Origin: an uncultured Aeromonas sp.
GTDB taxonomy: Bacteria; Pseudomonadota; Gammaproteobacteria; Enterobacterales; Aeromonadaceae
Length of the DNA: 35,281 nt
Direction: 5' to 3'
NCBI GenBank assembly: GCA_945957575.1
Contig: CAMFLW010000021.1
Location: 1 to 35,281 of the forward strand
This document shows, piece after piece, positions 1 to 7,720 of the stretch; position 1 is the stretch's first letter, and each line of letters begins with the position of its first letter. The position numbers and the translations under genes are program-made. Below the pieces are notes generated by a model. That model saw only the letters and a list, made by a program, of their open reading frames with translations. It had not been told where the DNA came from and made no database searches.

Positions 1-2
1 TC

Positions 3-686
3 TCCCTGCGGGTAGCGGCCGATCTGGCCCCCTACAAGGCAGGTCAATTCACCAAGCTGGCTCTCGAGCAGGGCGATCGCCGCATTCAGCGCGCCTACTC
101 CTTCGTTAACCCCCCGTCAGCCCCTTATCACGAGTTCTATCTGGTCGAGATCCCCGATGGAGAACTGACCCCTTCCCTCGGCTCGCTGCAAGCGGGTGAT
201 ACTCTGCTGGTGCAATCCCAGGCGACCGGCTTTCTGACGCTGGATGAGGTGCCAGCCGGACGCGATCTCTGGCTGCTATCGACCGGCACCGCCATCGGCC
301 CCTTCCTCGCCATGCTGGCCGAGGGCGAGGCCTTCAACCGTTTCGACAATCTGGTGTTGGTACACGGGGTGCGCAAAGGGGAAGAACTAAGTTATCAACC
401 ACTTATCGCCAGCTTTGCCGAACAATATAGCGAGCGCTTTCGCTATGTCCCCTTTGTTAGCCGCGAGCCCTGGCCCGATGCAATGGCAGGGCGGATCCCG
501 GCGGCGATTGCCAATGGTCAGCTGCAGGCTCGAGTGGGGTTGGAGTTCTCACCCGAGCTGAGTCAGGTGCTGATCTGCGGCAATCCGGAGATGGTGAAAG
601 AGACCCAGCAGACCTTGCTGGCGCTGGGGTTGGCCAAGAATCTGCGGCGGGCGCCGGGCAATATCAGCGCGGAGAATTATTGGTAA
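3..686 (+). CDS. fpr: Ferredoxin/flavodoxin-NADP+ reductase, 3' part only
   Basis: The frame is open from the left edge to a TAA at 684-686, so the gene starts outside the window. The product exchanges electrons between NADPH and flavodoxin or ferredoxin in the cytoplasm. Visible family features are an RAYSFVNPPS stretch (the flavin-binding RxYS motif), an LLSTGTAIGPFLAML segment typical of the NADP-binding half, and the late LICGNPEMV motif. The C-terminus ends in AENYW, matching the aromatic C-terminus of bacterial Fpr proteins. About 227 residues remain, so only a short N-terminal piece is missing. Family assignment is firm. The choice of fpr rather than a paralogous reductase rests on the C-terminal tail. 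Confidence 0.9.
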   Translation, partial: SLRVAADLAPYKAGQFTKLALEQGDRRIQRAYSFVNPPSAPYHEFYLVEIPDGELTPSLGSLQAGDTLLVQSQATGFLTLDEVPAGRDLWLLSTGTAIGPFLAMLAEGEAFNRFDNLVLVHGVRKGEELSYQPLIASFAEQYSERFRYVPFVSREPWPDAMAGRIPAAIANGQLQARVGLEFSPELSQVLICGNPEMVKETQQTLLALGLAKNLRRAPGNISAENYW

Positions 687-697
687 AACAATCAGCA

Positions 698-716
698 CAG
701 GGGCGCCAGGCCCCTG
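698..716. terminator. Hairpin between convergent genes
   Basis: A 7-bp perfect stem (CAGGGGC, 5-base loop, GCCCCTG) lies between the convergent fpr and the minus-strand gene ending at 738. No T-tract follows on either strand, so it is at best a weak bidirectional terminator. Confidence 0.35.
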
Positions 717-737
717 CGGCATAAGGAAAAGGGGCGG

Positions 738-1088
738 TCAGTTCTTCTTGCCATTTCCCTTGTTTTTATCTTTGTGTTTGTCGTGACCTTGTCCTGGGTT
801 ATTGCCGCTGTGAATGCTGCGGTTGTAGTGATCCCGGTATTTGCCATCCATCTTGTCGCAGTTGAGCCTGATCCGACTGTCGCCAATGCCTAAATCCAGG
901 CAGTTGTCCTGCCACCAGTCGTACTCCTTGTCATCCCAGTCGAGATTGATCTTGATGTCATCACCGGAGATCTTGATGCCATCGCTATTCTTGCCGGGCG
1001 GTGCCGCAACAGCGATGCCGTGTGCCATAAGCAGGGAGAGCAGCAGGACACCGCGATGGATAATGGGGGAAGGTTTGGCTTGGGTCAT
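738..1088 (-). CDS. Small secreted protein, paralogue of the next gene
   Basis: I do not recognise this 116-residue protein. It has an N-terminal signal peptide (hydrophobic residues about 13-29, ending AVAA), then an acidic and aromatic core with NLDWDDK at 48-54 and CLDLGIG at 63-69, and a tail rich in Gly, Asn, His and Lys (about 85-116). It has exactly two cysteines (C63, C77), which could form a disulfide in the periplasm. The same core occurs in the gene just upstream on the same strand, so the two are a tandem duplication, with only 19 bp between them. The start was chosen at the ATG 1086-1088 because a GGAG lies about 10 bases before it and a signal peptide begins there. The open frame continues further upstream only through the paralogue. 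Confidence 0.65.
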   Translation of the reverse strand: MTQAKPSPIIHRGVLLLSLLMAHGIAVAAPPGKNSDGIKISGDDIKINLDWDDKEYDWWQDNCLDLGIGDSRIRLNCDKMDGKYRDHYNRSIHSGNNPGQGHDKHKDKNKGNGKKN

Positions 1089-1107
1089 CGCAAAGAGACT
1101 CCTGTTG

Positions 1108-1404
1108 TTACTGGTTACCCTGCGAGTTGGCAGGGACCTGGTTGGTTTTCGGTGGCTGGTTGCGGTTCTCTTCATCTTCCAGGTTGAATTTGACCGCCTT
1201 GCAGTCGGCCGGGGCGGTTTCTCCGATCCCCAGATCGAGGCAGTCGTGCTGGGTCCAGCCGAACTGCTTGTCATCCCAGTCCAGATTGAATTTAAGCTCA
1301 TCAACAGAGAATTCGGAGCCACTGCTCTCTTGATATTGCTGGGCCGCAGCGGAGTTGCCGGTAACAAGAAGAAGAGAGAGTAGCAAGGTGGTCTTACTGT
1401 TCAT
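1108..1404 (-). CDS. Small secreted protein, tandem paralogue
   Basis: The product has 98 residues with a clear signal peptide (LLLSLLLVTGNSAAA, residues 7-21). Its core matches the downstream paralogue: NLDWDDK at 40-46 and CLDLGIG at 55-61, with exactly two cysteines (C55, C68). The tail is different, rich in Asn, Gln and Pro rather than Gly, His and Lys, so the core is conserved while the C-terminus has diverged. The start ATG at 1402-1404 is preceded by a GAGG at five bases. It is the first gene of a probable two-gene minus-strand transcript. No function is recognised. The acidic WDD core could bind a cation or a basic partner, but that is only a guess. Confidence 0.65.
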   Translation of the reverse strand: MNSKTTLLLSLLLVTGNSAAAQQYQESSGSEFSVDELKFNLDWDDKQFGWTQHDCLDLGIGETAPADCKAVKFNLEDEENRNQPPKTNQVPANSQGNQ

Positions 1405-1612
1405 GATGGCCTCGGATAATTGCAACAAGGGTGAGTATACGGATGTGGGCTGAACCTTGGCGGAACCGCCGCATCTCGCCATATGATTAAATCAGAGAGC
1501 GATAGTAGCGCTTTTCTGCTGCCAATTTGTCCGTTTTGGTCGCACTCTGGGCAGCTGGTTTGCAATATGAAGGAATTCAGTTATTTGCCCTTTTCTGGGC
1601 GAGTCTGACGAC

Positions 1613-1618
1613 TATAAT
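1613..1618 (+). promoter_or_regulatory. Candidate -10 element
   Basis: A perfect TATAAT lies 38 bases before the ATG of the gene at 1657. No convincing -35 is found at 16-18 bases, so this is a weak call. Confidence 0.3.
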
Positions 1619-1656
1619 CGGCAGCCAACTTTTCCTGCACAGCACACCCCTTCATC

Positions 1657-2655
1657 ATGACCACACAGGACTCCTCCAAACTGCGCTACCCCAAGGGGTG
1701 GTTCGCTCTGACGACGGTATACAGTTTTACCGGGTTGGCTATTTTGGCCTCCATCATATTCTCCCTGCTGCTGTTTCTCTCCATCGATGACAACCCGCTG
1801 ATGAAGTGGCTGTTTGGCGGCCTGGCCATCATCTTTGAACTGGGCAAGTTCTACGTCTGGTATGAGTACGGCGAGCGCAAGGCGCGCCGTGATCTGGGCG
1901 GCGCCTTCTGGTCGCTGCTCTTTTATAGCGTGCTGGCGGCCATCTCCATCGGCGGCAGTATCGGCGGCATCAACAGCGCCACCAATACGGTGCTGAGTCT
2001 GCAGGCGCGCCATGAACGGGAAAGCGCCCGTTTCGACGAGCAGATCGCCAGTATCGAGCGGCAGATCCAGCTCAACGAGGCGGCGGCCCGCAAATATATC
2101 GAGTTGGAGCGCATCTCCAGCGGCGTCTCTTCCCTGCAGCACGCCAACACCAAGCTGCGTCTGCAGCAGGACGAATTACGTCAGCAGCGTGATGCCAAGC
2201 CGGTCAACGAGCAATCCTCCATGCTGGGACTGATGAGCAGTCTGGCGGACGGGGTGGGGATGAGCATCAGTCAGGTGCAGTTCCTGCTGGTCTGCTTCCT
2301 CTCGGTGTTGCTCGACGTGTTCGGTGCCTTTTTCGTCAGCCTGATCGGCGAGGAGAACCGCTTTCGCCGGATGTGGCGCTGGCAGCAGGATCAAGCTCGC
2401 AGAGAGGCGCAGGAGGCGTTGGCGCTGGCGGCGCAGCCCGAGCCCATCATGCCCCCAGAGCCGGCCCCCGAAGTGCTGGCGCAGGTGCGCGGTGCGCTGG
2501 TGAGCGGTGAGCTCAAGTGCAGCAAGCGCTCGGTGGCACAGGCGCTGTCACTCTCGCTGGAGGAGGTGGATCGGGTGTTCCACCATCTGTTGTCGCAGGG
2601 GGTGCTGGGGCAGGGTAGCAATCGCCATTATCATCTGCGTACTGATAGCGATTGA
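1657..2655 (+). CDS. Membrane protein with coiled coil and C-terminal winged-helix-like domain
   Basis: I cannot name this 332-residue protein. The visible layout is: hydrophobic segments at about 17-41, 49-69 and 84-105; a polar, Glu/Gln/Arg-rich probable coiled coil at about 115-182; a fourth membrane segment at 206-230; a basic stretch with RFRRMWRWQQ at 235-244; a Pro/Glu linker at 259-273; and a compact C-terminal domain at 270-328 that looks like a winged helix (SVAQALSLSLEEVDRVFHHL, then a GVLGQGSNRHYHL wing). This combination suggests a membrane-anchored protein whose cytoplasmic tail contacts DNA or protein. No Shine-Dalgarno sequence is visible before the ATG. It ends seven bases from the convergent fosA-like gene. 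Function unknown. Confidence 0.75.
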   Translation: MTTQDSSKLRYPKGWFALTTVYSFTGLAILASIIFSLLLFLSIDDNPLMKWLFGGLAIIFELGKFYVWYEYGERKARRDLGGAFWSLLFYSVLAAISIGGSIGGINSATNTVLSLQARHERESARFDEQIASIERQIQLNEAAARKYIELERISSGVSSLQHANTKLRLQQDELRQQRDAKPVNEQSSMLGLMSSLADGVGMSISQVQFLLVCFLSVLLDVFGAFFVSLIGEENRFRRMWRWQQDQARREAQEALALAAQPEPIMPPEPAPEVLAQVRGALVSGELKCSKRSVAQALSLSLEEVDRVFHHLLSQGVLGQGSNRHYHLRTDSD

Positions 2656-2662
2656 ACCCGTT

Positions 2663-3064
2663 TTATTCGAACCAGACCAAGCACTCATAAGGACGTGTTT
2701 TGAGCGAATCGAGGCGACTGGCAAGGTCGCCAACATGGATCTCTAGTTGATGACCATCCGGGTCTTTTAAATAGAAGGAGTCCCCTTCGCTGCTGTTTGT
2801 CTTCCACTCTTCGATGCCCGCCTGGTTCAGGCGGGCACAGAACTCGGGGAAATGTTCCGCGGAGATACTCAGGGCGACATGGCTATAGTCTTCGGCGGGC
2901 TTAGCGGGGTCACAGGAAAGGCAGAGCCACAACTCTCCCAGGGTTAAATAGGCCCCGCGAGCCCATCGCACCTTGGGGCGAAAACCCAGTAAATCAACGT
3001 AAAACGTAAAGCTCTTTTCAAGATCTCCCGTTGCCAAGGTCAAATGATTCAATCCGCTCAGCAT
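2663..3064 (-). CDS. fosA: FosA-type fosfomycin thiol transferase (glyoxalase/VOC fold)
   Basis: At 133 residues this matches the length of FosA, a Mn2+/K+-dependent glutathione S-transferase that opens the oxirane ring of fosfomycin in the cytoplasm. The metal ligands are all in place: H7 (in GLNHLTLA), H62 and E108 (in [13 protein letters not shown]). The substrate-binding residues known from the family are also present: T9, Y39, W46, K88, S92, S96, Y98 and R117, including the [12 protein letters not shown] segment. The whole chain is intact, so it should be active. The start at 3062-3064 has a GGGAG six bases upstream. It lies among ordinary chromosomal genes with no mobile element nearby, so it looks intrinsic. 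Other VOC-fold enzymes are possible but less likely given the full residue match. Confidence 0.88.
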   Translation of the reverse strand: MLSGLNHLTLATGDLEKSFTFYVDLLGFRPKVRWARGAYLTLGELWLCLSCDPAKPAEDYSHVALSISAEHFPEFCARLNQAGIEEWKTNSSEGDSFYLKDPDGHQLEIHVGDLASRLDSLKTRPYECLVWFE

Positions 3065-3100
3065 TGTTGCTCCCGTTATCCGATATCGAACGCGTAACCA

Positions 3101-3268
3101 TTAGTTGGTCAGCACCATCATCAGGCTGAGGAAGGCGGCCAGTCCGCCACCGATGCCGATGATCCAGTAAAACCCCTTGGCCCCCTGTTTGAGCGGGATG
3201 CGGAAGTAGAGCAGAAACGCCCACCACCCCAGTGCCAGCAACAGAGGAATAAGAAACATTCGAGCCAT
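3101..3268 (-). CDS. Small two-helix membrane protein
   Basis: A 55-residue protein with two hydrophobic segments, about 4-22 and 35-53, separated by a short basic loop (RIPLKQGAKG). The ATG at 3266-3268 has an AGGA four bases upstream. An upstream in-frame start at 3304 lacks a ribosome binding site and would add 12 polar residues. It lies 36 bp upstream of fosA on the same strand and could be co-transcribed with it. No family is recognised. Confidence 0.6.
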   Translation of the reverse strand: MARMFLIPLLLALGWWAFLLYFRIPLKQGAKGFYWIIGIGGGLAAFLSLMMVLTN

Positions 3269-3324
3269 GGTGTCCTCGCTGTTATTCTGTTGACCCTTGA
3301 TCAATCAACAGGATGGATTGTGCA

Positions 3325-4302
3325 ATGACGCAACTACAGATTACCGCATTCGGTGACCCCTCGGTACTCAAGCTCAACCCTTCCTTCGATAAGGTGCCAG
3401 CCGATGGCGAAGTGCGGGTGCGCATCTGCTTTGCGGGGGTGAACCCCATCGATGCCAAAACCCGCGCCGGTCTTGGCTGGGCGGCGGCCCAGAACAAGGA
3501 CAAGCTGCCCTGGACACCAGGTTATGACATCTCCGGCGTGGTGGAGAAGGTGGGCCTCGGTGTGACTTCGCTGATCGAGGGGGATCGGGTGTGCGGCATG
3601 GTCGGTTTTCCCCTCACCGCCGGTGGCTACGGGGAGTCTGTGGTGGCAAGCGAGAGCGAGCTGGTCAAGCTCGACGGGGTGAGCCTGCAGCAGGGGGCGG
3701 CGCTGCCGCTGGCCGGTCTCACCGCCTGGCAAGGGCTGCTTGAGCACGGCGGCCTCCAGAGCGGTCAGCGGGTCTTGATCCTCGCCGGTGCCGGAGGTGT
3801 CGGCCATCTGGCGGTGCAGTTTGCCAGCGCCTATGGCGCCGAGGTGGTGGCTACCGCAAGTCCCGACAACCATGGCTTCCTGCATGCTCTGGGGGCGCGC
3901 TGGATGGTGGATTACCATGATGCGAACTGGCCCGCACGGGTGGTGGCAGAGGCCGGTCAGGTCGATCTGGTGCTGGATCTGGTGGGTGGCGAGAGTGGCA
4001 AGGCGGCGCTGGCCTGTGTCAAACCGGGTGGCCGCTTGGTGACGGTACCCACCATCACTGCCCAGCTGATCAAGGATGCTGGCGCGGCTGCCGGTATCGA
4101 GGTGGTCGGCATGTTGGTTCACCACGACCAGAAGCAGCTGGGGCAGATGTTGATGCTGCTGCGTCAGGGGGAGGTGAAGGTCACCCTCGCCGGTGAATTC
4201 CCCCTGGCCGAGGGGGCGCTCGCCCATCAGGCCATCGAAGGGTGCCATGTGCGCGGCAAGCTGCTGCTGCGGATGCCTGCGGCCGATGGCTATCCCGGAT
4301 GA
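3325..4302 (+). CDS. MDR-family zinc-independent oxidoreductase (quinone oxidoreductase-like)
   Basis: A 325-residue medium-chain dehydrogenase/reductase. The N-terminal GroES-like domain carries the VNPIDAKTRAG and TPGYDISGVVE signatures, and the nucleotide-binding fold carries AGAGGVGHLAVQFA (NADPH-type glycine motif). The structural and catalytic zinc cysteines of alcohol dehydrogenases are absent, which fits the quinone oxidoreductase branch. Of two candidate starts (3313 and 3325), the second is preferred: the AGGATGG that would serve as Shine-Dalgarno covers the first ATG and lies eight bases before the second. It probably reduces quinones or enones with NADPH. The substrate cannot be read from the sequence. 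Confidence 0.8.
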   Translation: MTQLQITAFGDPSVLKLNPSFDKVPADGEVRVRICFAGVNPIDAKTRAGLGWAAAQNKDKLPWTPGYDISGVVEKVGLGVTSLIEGDRVCGMVGFPLTAGGYGESVVASESELVKLDGVSLQQGAALPLAGLTAWQGLLEHGGLQSGQRVLILAGAGGVGHLAVQFASAYGAEVVATASPDNHGFLHALGARWMVDYHDANWPARVVAEAGQVDLVLDLVGGESGKAALACVKPGGRLVTVPTITAQLIKDAGAAAGIEVVGMLVHHDQKQLGQMLMLLRQGEVKVTLAGEFPLAEGALAHQAIEGCHVRGKLLLRMPAADGYPG

Positions 4303-4380
4303 GCGGGATGATGGCGATGAGCATGTTGTGGTTGCTGCTGCGTGTCTCGCGTCCTTGCCTCTGTGGTGGGGAAGCGCATC

Positions 4381-4818
4381 ATGAATGAGTTGATGCAGAT
4401 GGGGCTGGGGTGGCTCTTTTTAAGCGCCTTTACCTCTGCCACTCTGTTGCCCGGTAGCTCCGAAGTGTTGCTGGGGGCCATGGCGGCCAAGGGGGAGTGG
4501 AGCATGGCGAGCCTGCTGCTGTGGGCGACGCTGGGCAATACCCTCGGATCCATGACCACCTGGTGGCTCGGCTGGCTCGCCACCTTCAAGAAAAAACCGG
4601 AAGATTTTCAAGGCCGTGGGGAACAAAAAGCCCTCGGCTGGCTCAAACAACATGGCCACTGGTGTCTGCTGCTTGCCTGGACGCCGGTGGTCGGTGATGG
4701 TCTCTGTCTGTTGGCCGGTTGGCTGCGCCTCTCCTTCTGGCGCTCTCTCATTCTGATCGGGCTCGGCAAATTGTTCCGTTATGCCCTGGTTTTTCTGCTG
4801 GCCAGTCACATTTTCTAG
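4381..4818 (+). CDS. yqaA: YqaA family inner-membrane protein
   Basis: A 145-residue membrane protein, close to the length of E. coli YqaA (about 142). It is a distant relative of the DedA/VTT family. Recognisable segments are FTSATLLPGSSEVLL, WATLGNTLGSMTTWWLGW and WTPVVGDGLCLLAGWLR, with a KLFRY segment near the C-terminus. Four or so hydrophobic segments are visible. The start at 4381 was chosen because the homologous N-terminus begins there and a GGGGA lies about nine bases upstream. It is followed 27 bases later by the M16 peptidase gene and may be co-transcribed with it. In E. coli yqaA sits next to yqaB and gshA. All three genes are in this window but separated. Confidence 0.82.
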   Translation: MNELMQMGLGWLFLSAFTSATLLPGSSEVLLGAMAAKGEWSMASLLLWATLGNTLGSMTTWWLGWLATFKKKPEDFQGRGEQKALGWLKQHGHWCLLLAWTPVVGDGLCLLAGWLRLSFWRSLILIGLGKLFRYALVFLLASHIF

Positions 4819-4845
4819 CCTGTTTTTGTCACTCACGAGGTTACC

Positions 4846-7659
4846 GTGAACAAAGTCATACCTTTAACGATTCTGCTGGGCTTCACCCTGCCGGTGCTGG
4901 CGGCACCGACCCTGATTGCCGAACAGGGCAAGGAGGAGGGCAAGCTCGCCATCCCCTACCAGATGTACAAGCTGGACAACGGCCTGACCGTGATCCTGGC
5001 CCCCGACCGCTCCGATCCGCTGGTGCACCTCGATGTGACCTATCACGTCGGCTCATCCCGCGAGACGGTCGGCAAGTCCGGCTTCGCCCACTTCTTCGAG
5101 CACATGATGTTCCAAGGCTCGAAACACGTCGGTGATCAGGAGCATATGCGGATCATCAACGAAGCCGGTGGCGACATGAATGGCACCACCAACAAGGACC
5201 GCACCAACTACTACGAGACCGTGCCTGCCAACCAGCTGGAAAAAGTGCTCTGGCTGGAGGCGGATCGGATGGGCTTCCTGCTCGATGCGGTGAGCCAGAA
5301 GAAGTTCGAGATCCAGCGCGCCACCGTCAAGAACGAGCGGGCCCAGCGGGTCGATAACCAGCCATACGGGCTGGTGAGCGAGAAGGTGGGGGAGGCGCTC
5401 TATCCGCGTACTCACCCCTACTCCTGGCAGCCCATCGGTTACGTGGAAGATCTCGACCGGGTCGATGTGAACGACCTCAAGCAGTTCTTCCTGCGCTGGT
5501 ATGGCCCCAACAACGCCACCCTGACGCTGGGCGGCGACTTTGACAGCAAGCAGGCCCTCGAATGGATCGAGAAGTACTTCGGCTCCATCCCGCGCGGCCC
5601 GGACGTGGCCGAGCCGACGCCAAAGCCGGTGACCCTGCCCGAGACCCGCTACGTGACGCTGCAGGACAAGGTGCACCTGCCGCTGCTCTATATCAGCTAC
5701 CCCACCGTCTCTCTTGGCGATCCGCAGGAGCCGGCACTCGATATGTTTGCCGATGTGCTCGGTGGCAGCGCCAGCTCCATGCTCTACCAGTCGCTGGTGA
5801 AAACCGGCAAGGCGATCGATGTGGGGGCGTCCCACTACTGCGAAGAGCTGGCCTGTACTCTGACGGTCTACGCCTATCCCAATCCGTCGCAGGATGGCAG
5901 CCTCAAGACCCTCAAGGGGGAGGTGGACAAGGTGATCGGCGAGTTTGCCCAGCGCGGCCTCAAGCCGGAAGATCTGGAGAAGGCGATCGCCAAGTACCGT
6001 GCCTCCGCCATCTGGGGTCTGGATAGCGTCTCCGGCAAGGTGAGCCAGCTCGCCATGGGTCAGGTGTTTGCCCAGGATCCCAACTATGTGTTCAAGACGC
6101 TGGATGCCATCGGCAAGGTGACACCTGAGCAGGTGAAGGCCGCCTACGACAAGTTCATCGCGGGCAAGCCTGCGGTGGTGCTGAGCGTGGTGCCCAAGGG
6201 CAAGACCGAGTGGCAGGTTGCCACCCCGAACTTTACCCCCGCCAAGCGCGAGCTGCCGGATTACAGCAAGCATGACGAGGCGCTGGCCGAACGACCGGTA
6301 AAAGACAATTTCGATCGCAGCGTGCAACCCAAGGCGAGCGAGGCGGTGAGCGTCAAGGTGCCCGCCATCTGGCACGGCAAGCTCGACAAGAACATCGAGA
6401 TCATCGGCACCAAGAGTGACGAGATCCCGGCCGTCTCCATCATGATTGCCCTGCCGGGCGGCATTCGTGCCGAAGATAAGGGGCAACTGGGGCTGGCCAA
6501 TCTGACTGCTGCCATGATGGGGCAGGGCACGGTGCGCCTGACTGAGGCTCAGCTGAGCGACGAGCTGCAAAAGCTGGGCTCAAGCATTGATGTCTCCAGC
6601 GCCCAGTACAACAACCTCATCACCGTCAGCTCGCTGGCGGACAAGCTGCCCCAGACCTTGGCGCTGGTGCGCGAGGTGCTGGAGCGCCCGGGCATGCGGG
6701 AGGCGGACTTCGAGCGGGTCAAGGCGCAGCTGCTGCAAGGGATGCAACAGGCCCAGCAGCAACCCGAGTGGCTGGCTGGGCAGGCGTTCCGCGAGCTGGT
6801 CTACGGCAAGCAGAATCGCCTCGGTCAACCCTCCGACGGGGTAGCGGCCGATGTGGCCAAGCTGACCCTGGCGGACGTGAAGCACTTCTATCAGGCCTAC
6901 TACAACCCCACCAATGCCAAAGTGGTGGTGGTCGGTGATGTAGGCCAGCAGCAGATCGAGGAGCAACTCGGCTTCCTGACCGAGTGGAAGGGGGCAACGC
7001 CGACCCTGGGGGATCTCAAGCTCAAGGGGGAGCAGGCCAAGCCGGGCATCTATCTGGTCGACAAGCCGGGGGCACCCCAGTCGGTGATCCGCATCGGCCG
7101 CCGCGCCATGCCGTTCGATACCACGGGTGACTACTTCACCGCCGGGCTGATGAACTTCAACCTGGGTGGCAACTTCAACAGCCGCATCAACCTCAACCTG
7201 CGCGAAGACAAGGGCTACACCTATGGTGCCAGCTCCGGCTTCTCCGCCAACCGCGAGGTGGGTACCTTTGCCACCGGCGCCAATGTGCGTACCGATGCGA
7301 CCGTGGATGCCATTCGTCAGTTCCTCAAGGAGATGGACAACTACCGCAAGAGCGGCCCGACCCCGGTCGAGCTGGCCTATATGCGCAGCGCGGTTTCCCA
7401 GCAGGATGCCCTCTCTTACGAGACCTTGGGCCAGAAGGCGGGCTTCCTGCTGCAGATGGTGATGTATGACCTGAAACCGGACTATGTGCAGGCCCAGAAC
7501 AACCTGATCAAGACGGTGTCGGCCGAGACGCTCAAGGCGAGTGCCGCCCGTTGGCTCAATCCGGCCGACATGGTGATCGTGGTGGTGGGAGACAAGCAAA
7601 AGCTTGAAAAACCCCTGAAGGAGCTTCATCTTCCCATCTATCCGCTGCAGTTGCCGTAA
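4846..7659 (+). CDS. Periplasmic M16 (insulinase/pitrilysin) zinc peptidase
   Basis: A 937-residue two-domain M16 metallopeptidase. A signal peptide (residues 1-20, ending LPVLAA) directs it to the periplasm. The N-terminal half has the inverted zinc motif HFFEH at H82-E85-H86 with the third ligand E164 in VKNERAQR, 78 residues later. A second M16 domain begins at about residue 500 and contains the RxxxGYTYGASS segment of the inactive half. The size and arrangement resemble E. coli PqqL. The start is a GTG with CGAGG five bases upstream. It probably degrades peptides or small unfolded proteins in the periplasm. The substrate is unknown. Confidence 0.88.
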   Translation: MNKVIPLTILLGFTLPVLAAPTLIAEQGKEEGKLAIPYQMYKLDNGLTVILAPDRSDPLVHLDVTYHVGSSRETVGKSGFAHFFEHMMFQGSKHVGDQEHMRIINEAGGDMNGTTNKDRTNYYETVPANQLEKVLWLEADRMGFLLDAVSQKKFEIQRATVKNERAQRVDNQPYGLVSEKVGEALYPRTHPYSWQPIGYVEDLDRVDVNDLKQFFLRWYGPNNATLTLGGDFDSKQALEWIEKYFGSIPRGPDVAEPTPKPVTLPETRYVTLQDKVHLPLLYISYPTVSLGDPQEPALDMFADVLGGSASSMLYQSLVKTGKAIDVGASHYCEELACTLTVYAYPNPSQDGSLKTLKGEVDKVIGEFAQRGLKPEDLEKAIAKYRASAIWGLDSVSGKVSQLAMGQVFAQDPNYVFKTLDAIGKVTPEQVKAAYDKFIAGKPAVVLSVVPKGKTEWQVATPNFTPAKRELPDYSKHDEALAERPVKDNFDRSVQPKASEAVSVKVPAIWHGKLDKNIEIIGTKSDEIPAVSIMIALPGGIRAEDKGQLGLANLTAAMMGQGTVRLTEAQLSDELQKLGSSIDVSSAQYNNLITVSSLADKLPQTLALVREVLERPGMREADFERVKAQLLQGMQQAQQQPEWLAGQAFRELVYGKQNRLGQPSDGVAADVAKLTLADVKHFYQAYYNPTNAKVVVVGDVGQQQIEEQLGFLTEWKGATPTLGDLKLKGEQAKPGIYLVDKPGAPQSVIRIGRRAMPFDTTGDYFTAGLMNFNLGGNFNSRINLNLREDKGYTYGASSGFSANREVGTFATGANVRTDATVDAIRQFLKEMDNYRKSGPTPVELAYMRSAVSQQDALSYETLGQKAGFLLQMVMYDLKPDYVQAQNNLIKTVSAETLKASAARWLNPADMVIVVVGDKQKLEKPLKELHLPIYPLQLP

Positions 7660-7682
7660 CTGACGCTTTATAAAAATCAAGA

Positions 7683-7702
7683 GCCGCCCCGGATGGGGCG
7701 GC
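7683..7702. terminator. GC-rich hairpin after the M16 gene
   Basis: An 8-bp perfect stem (GCCGCCCC, loop GGAT, GGGGCGGC) lies 23 bases after the peptidase stop and 18 bases before gshA. No T-tract follows on the plus strand. On the minus strand a T-rich stretch does follow. It may act as a weak terminator or attenuator ahead of gshA. Confidence 0.45.
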
Positions 7703-7720
7703 CTCACATGAGCCGTGAAT

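Noticed and set aside
1527..1790. 87-codon plus-strand ORF overlapping the start of the membrane protein gene
   Set aside because: It overlaps the better-supported gene at 1657 in another frame, and its product has no coherent domain or ribosome binding site.
3297..3308. TTGATCAATCAA, which resembles an FNR box
   Set aside because: The half-sites are separated by two bases rather than four, so it does not fit FNR.
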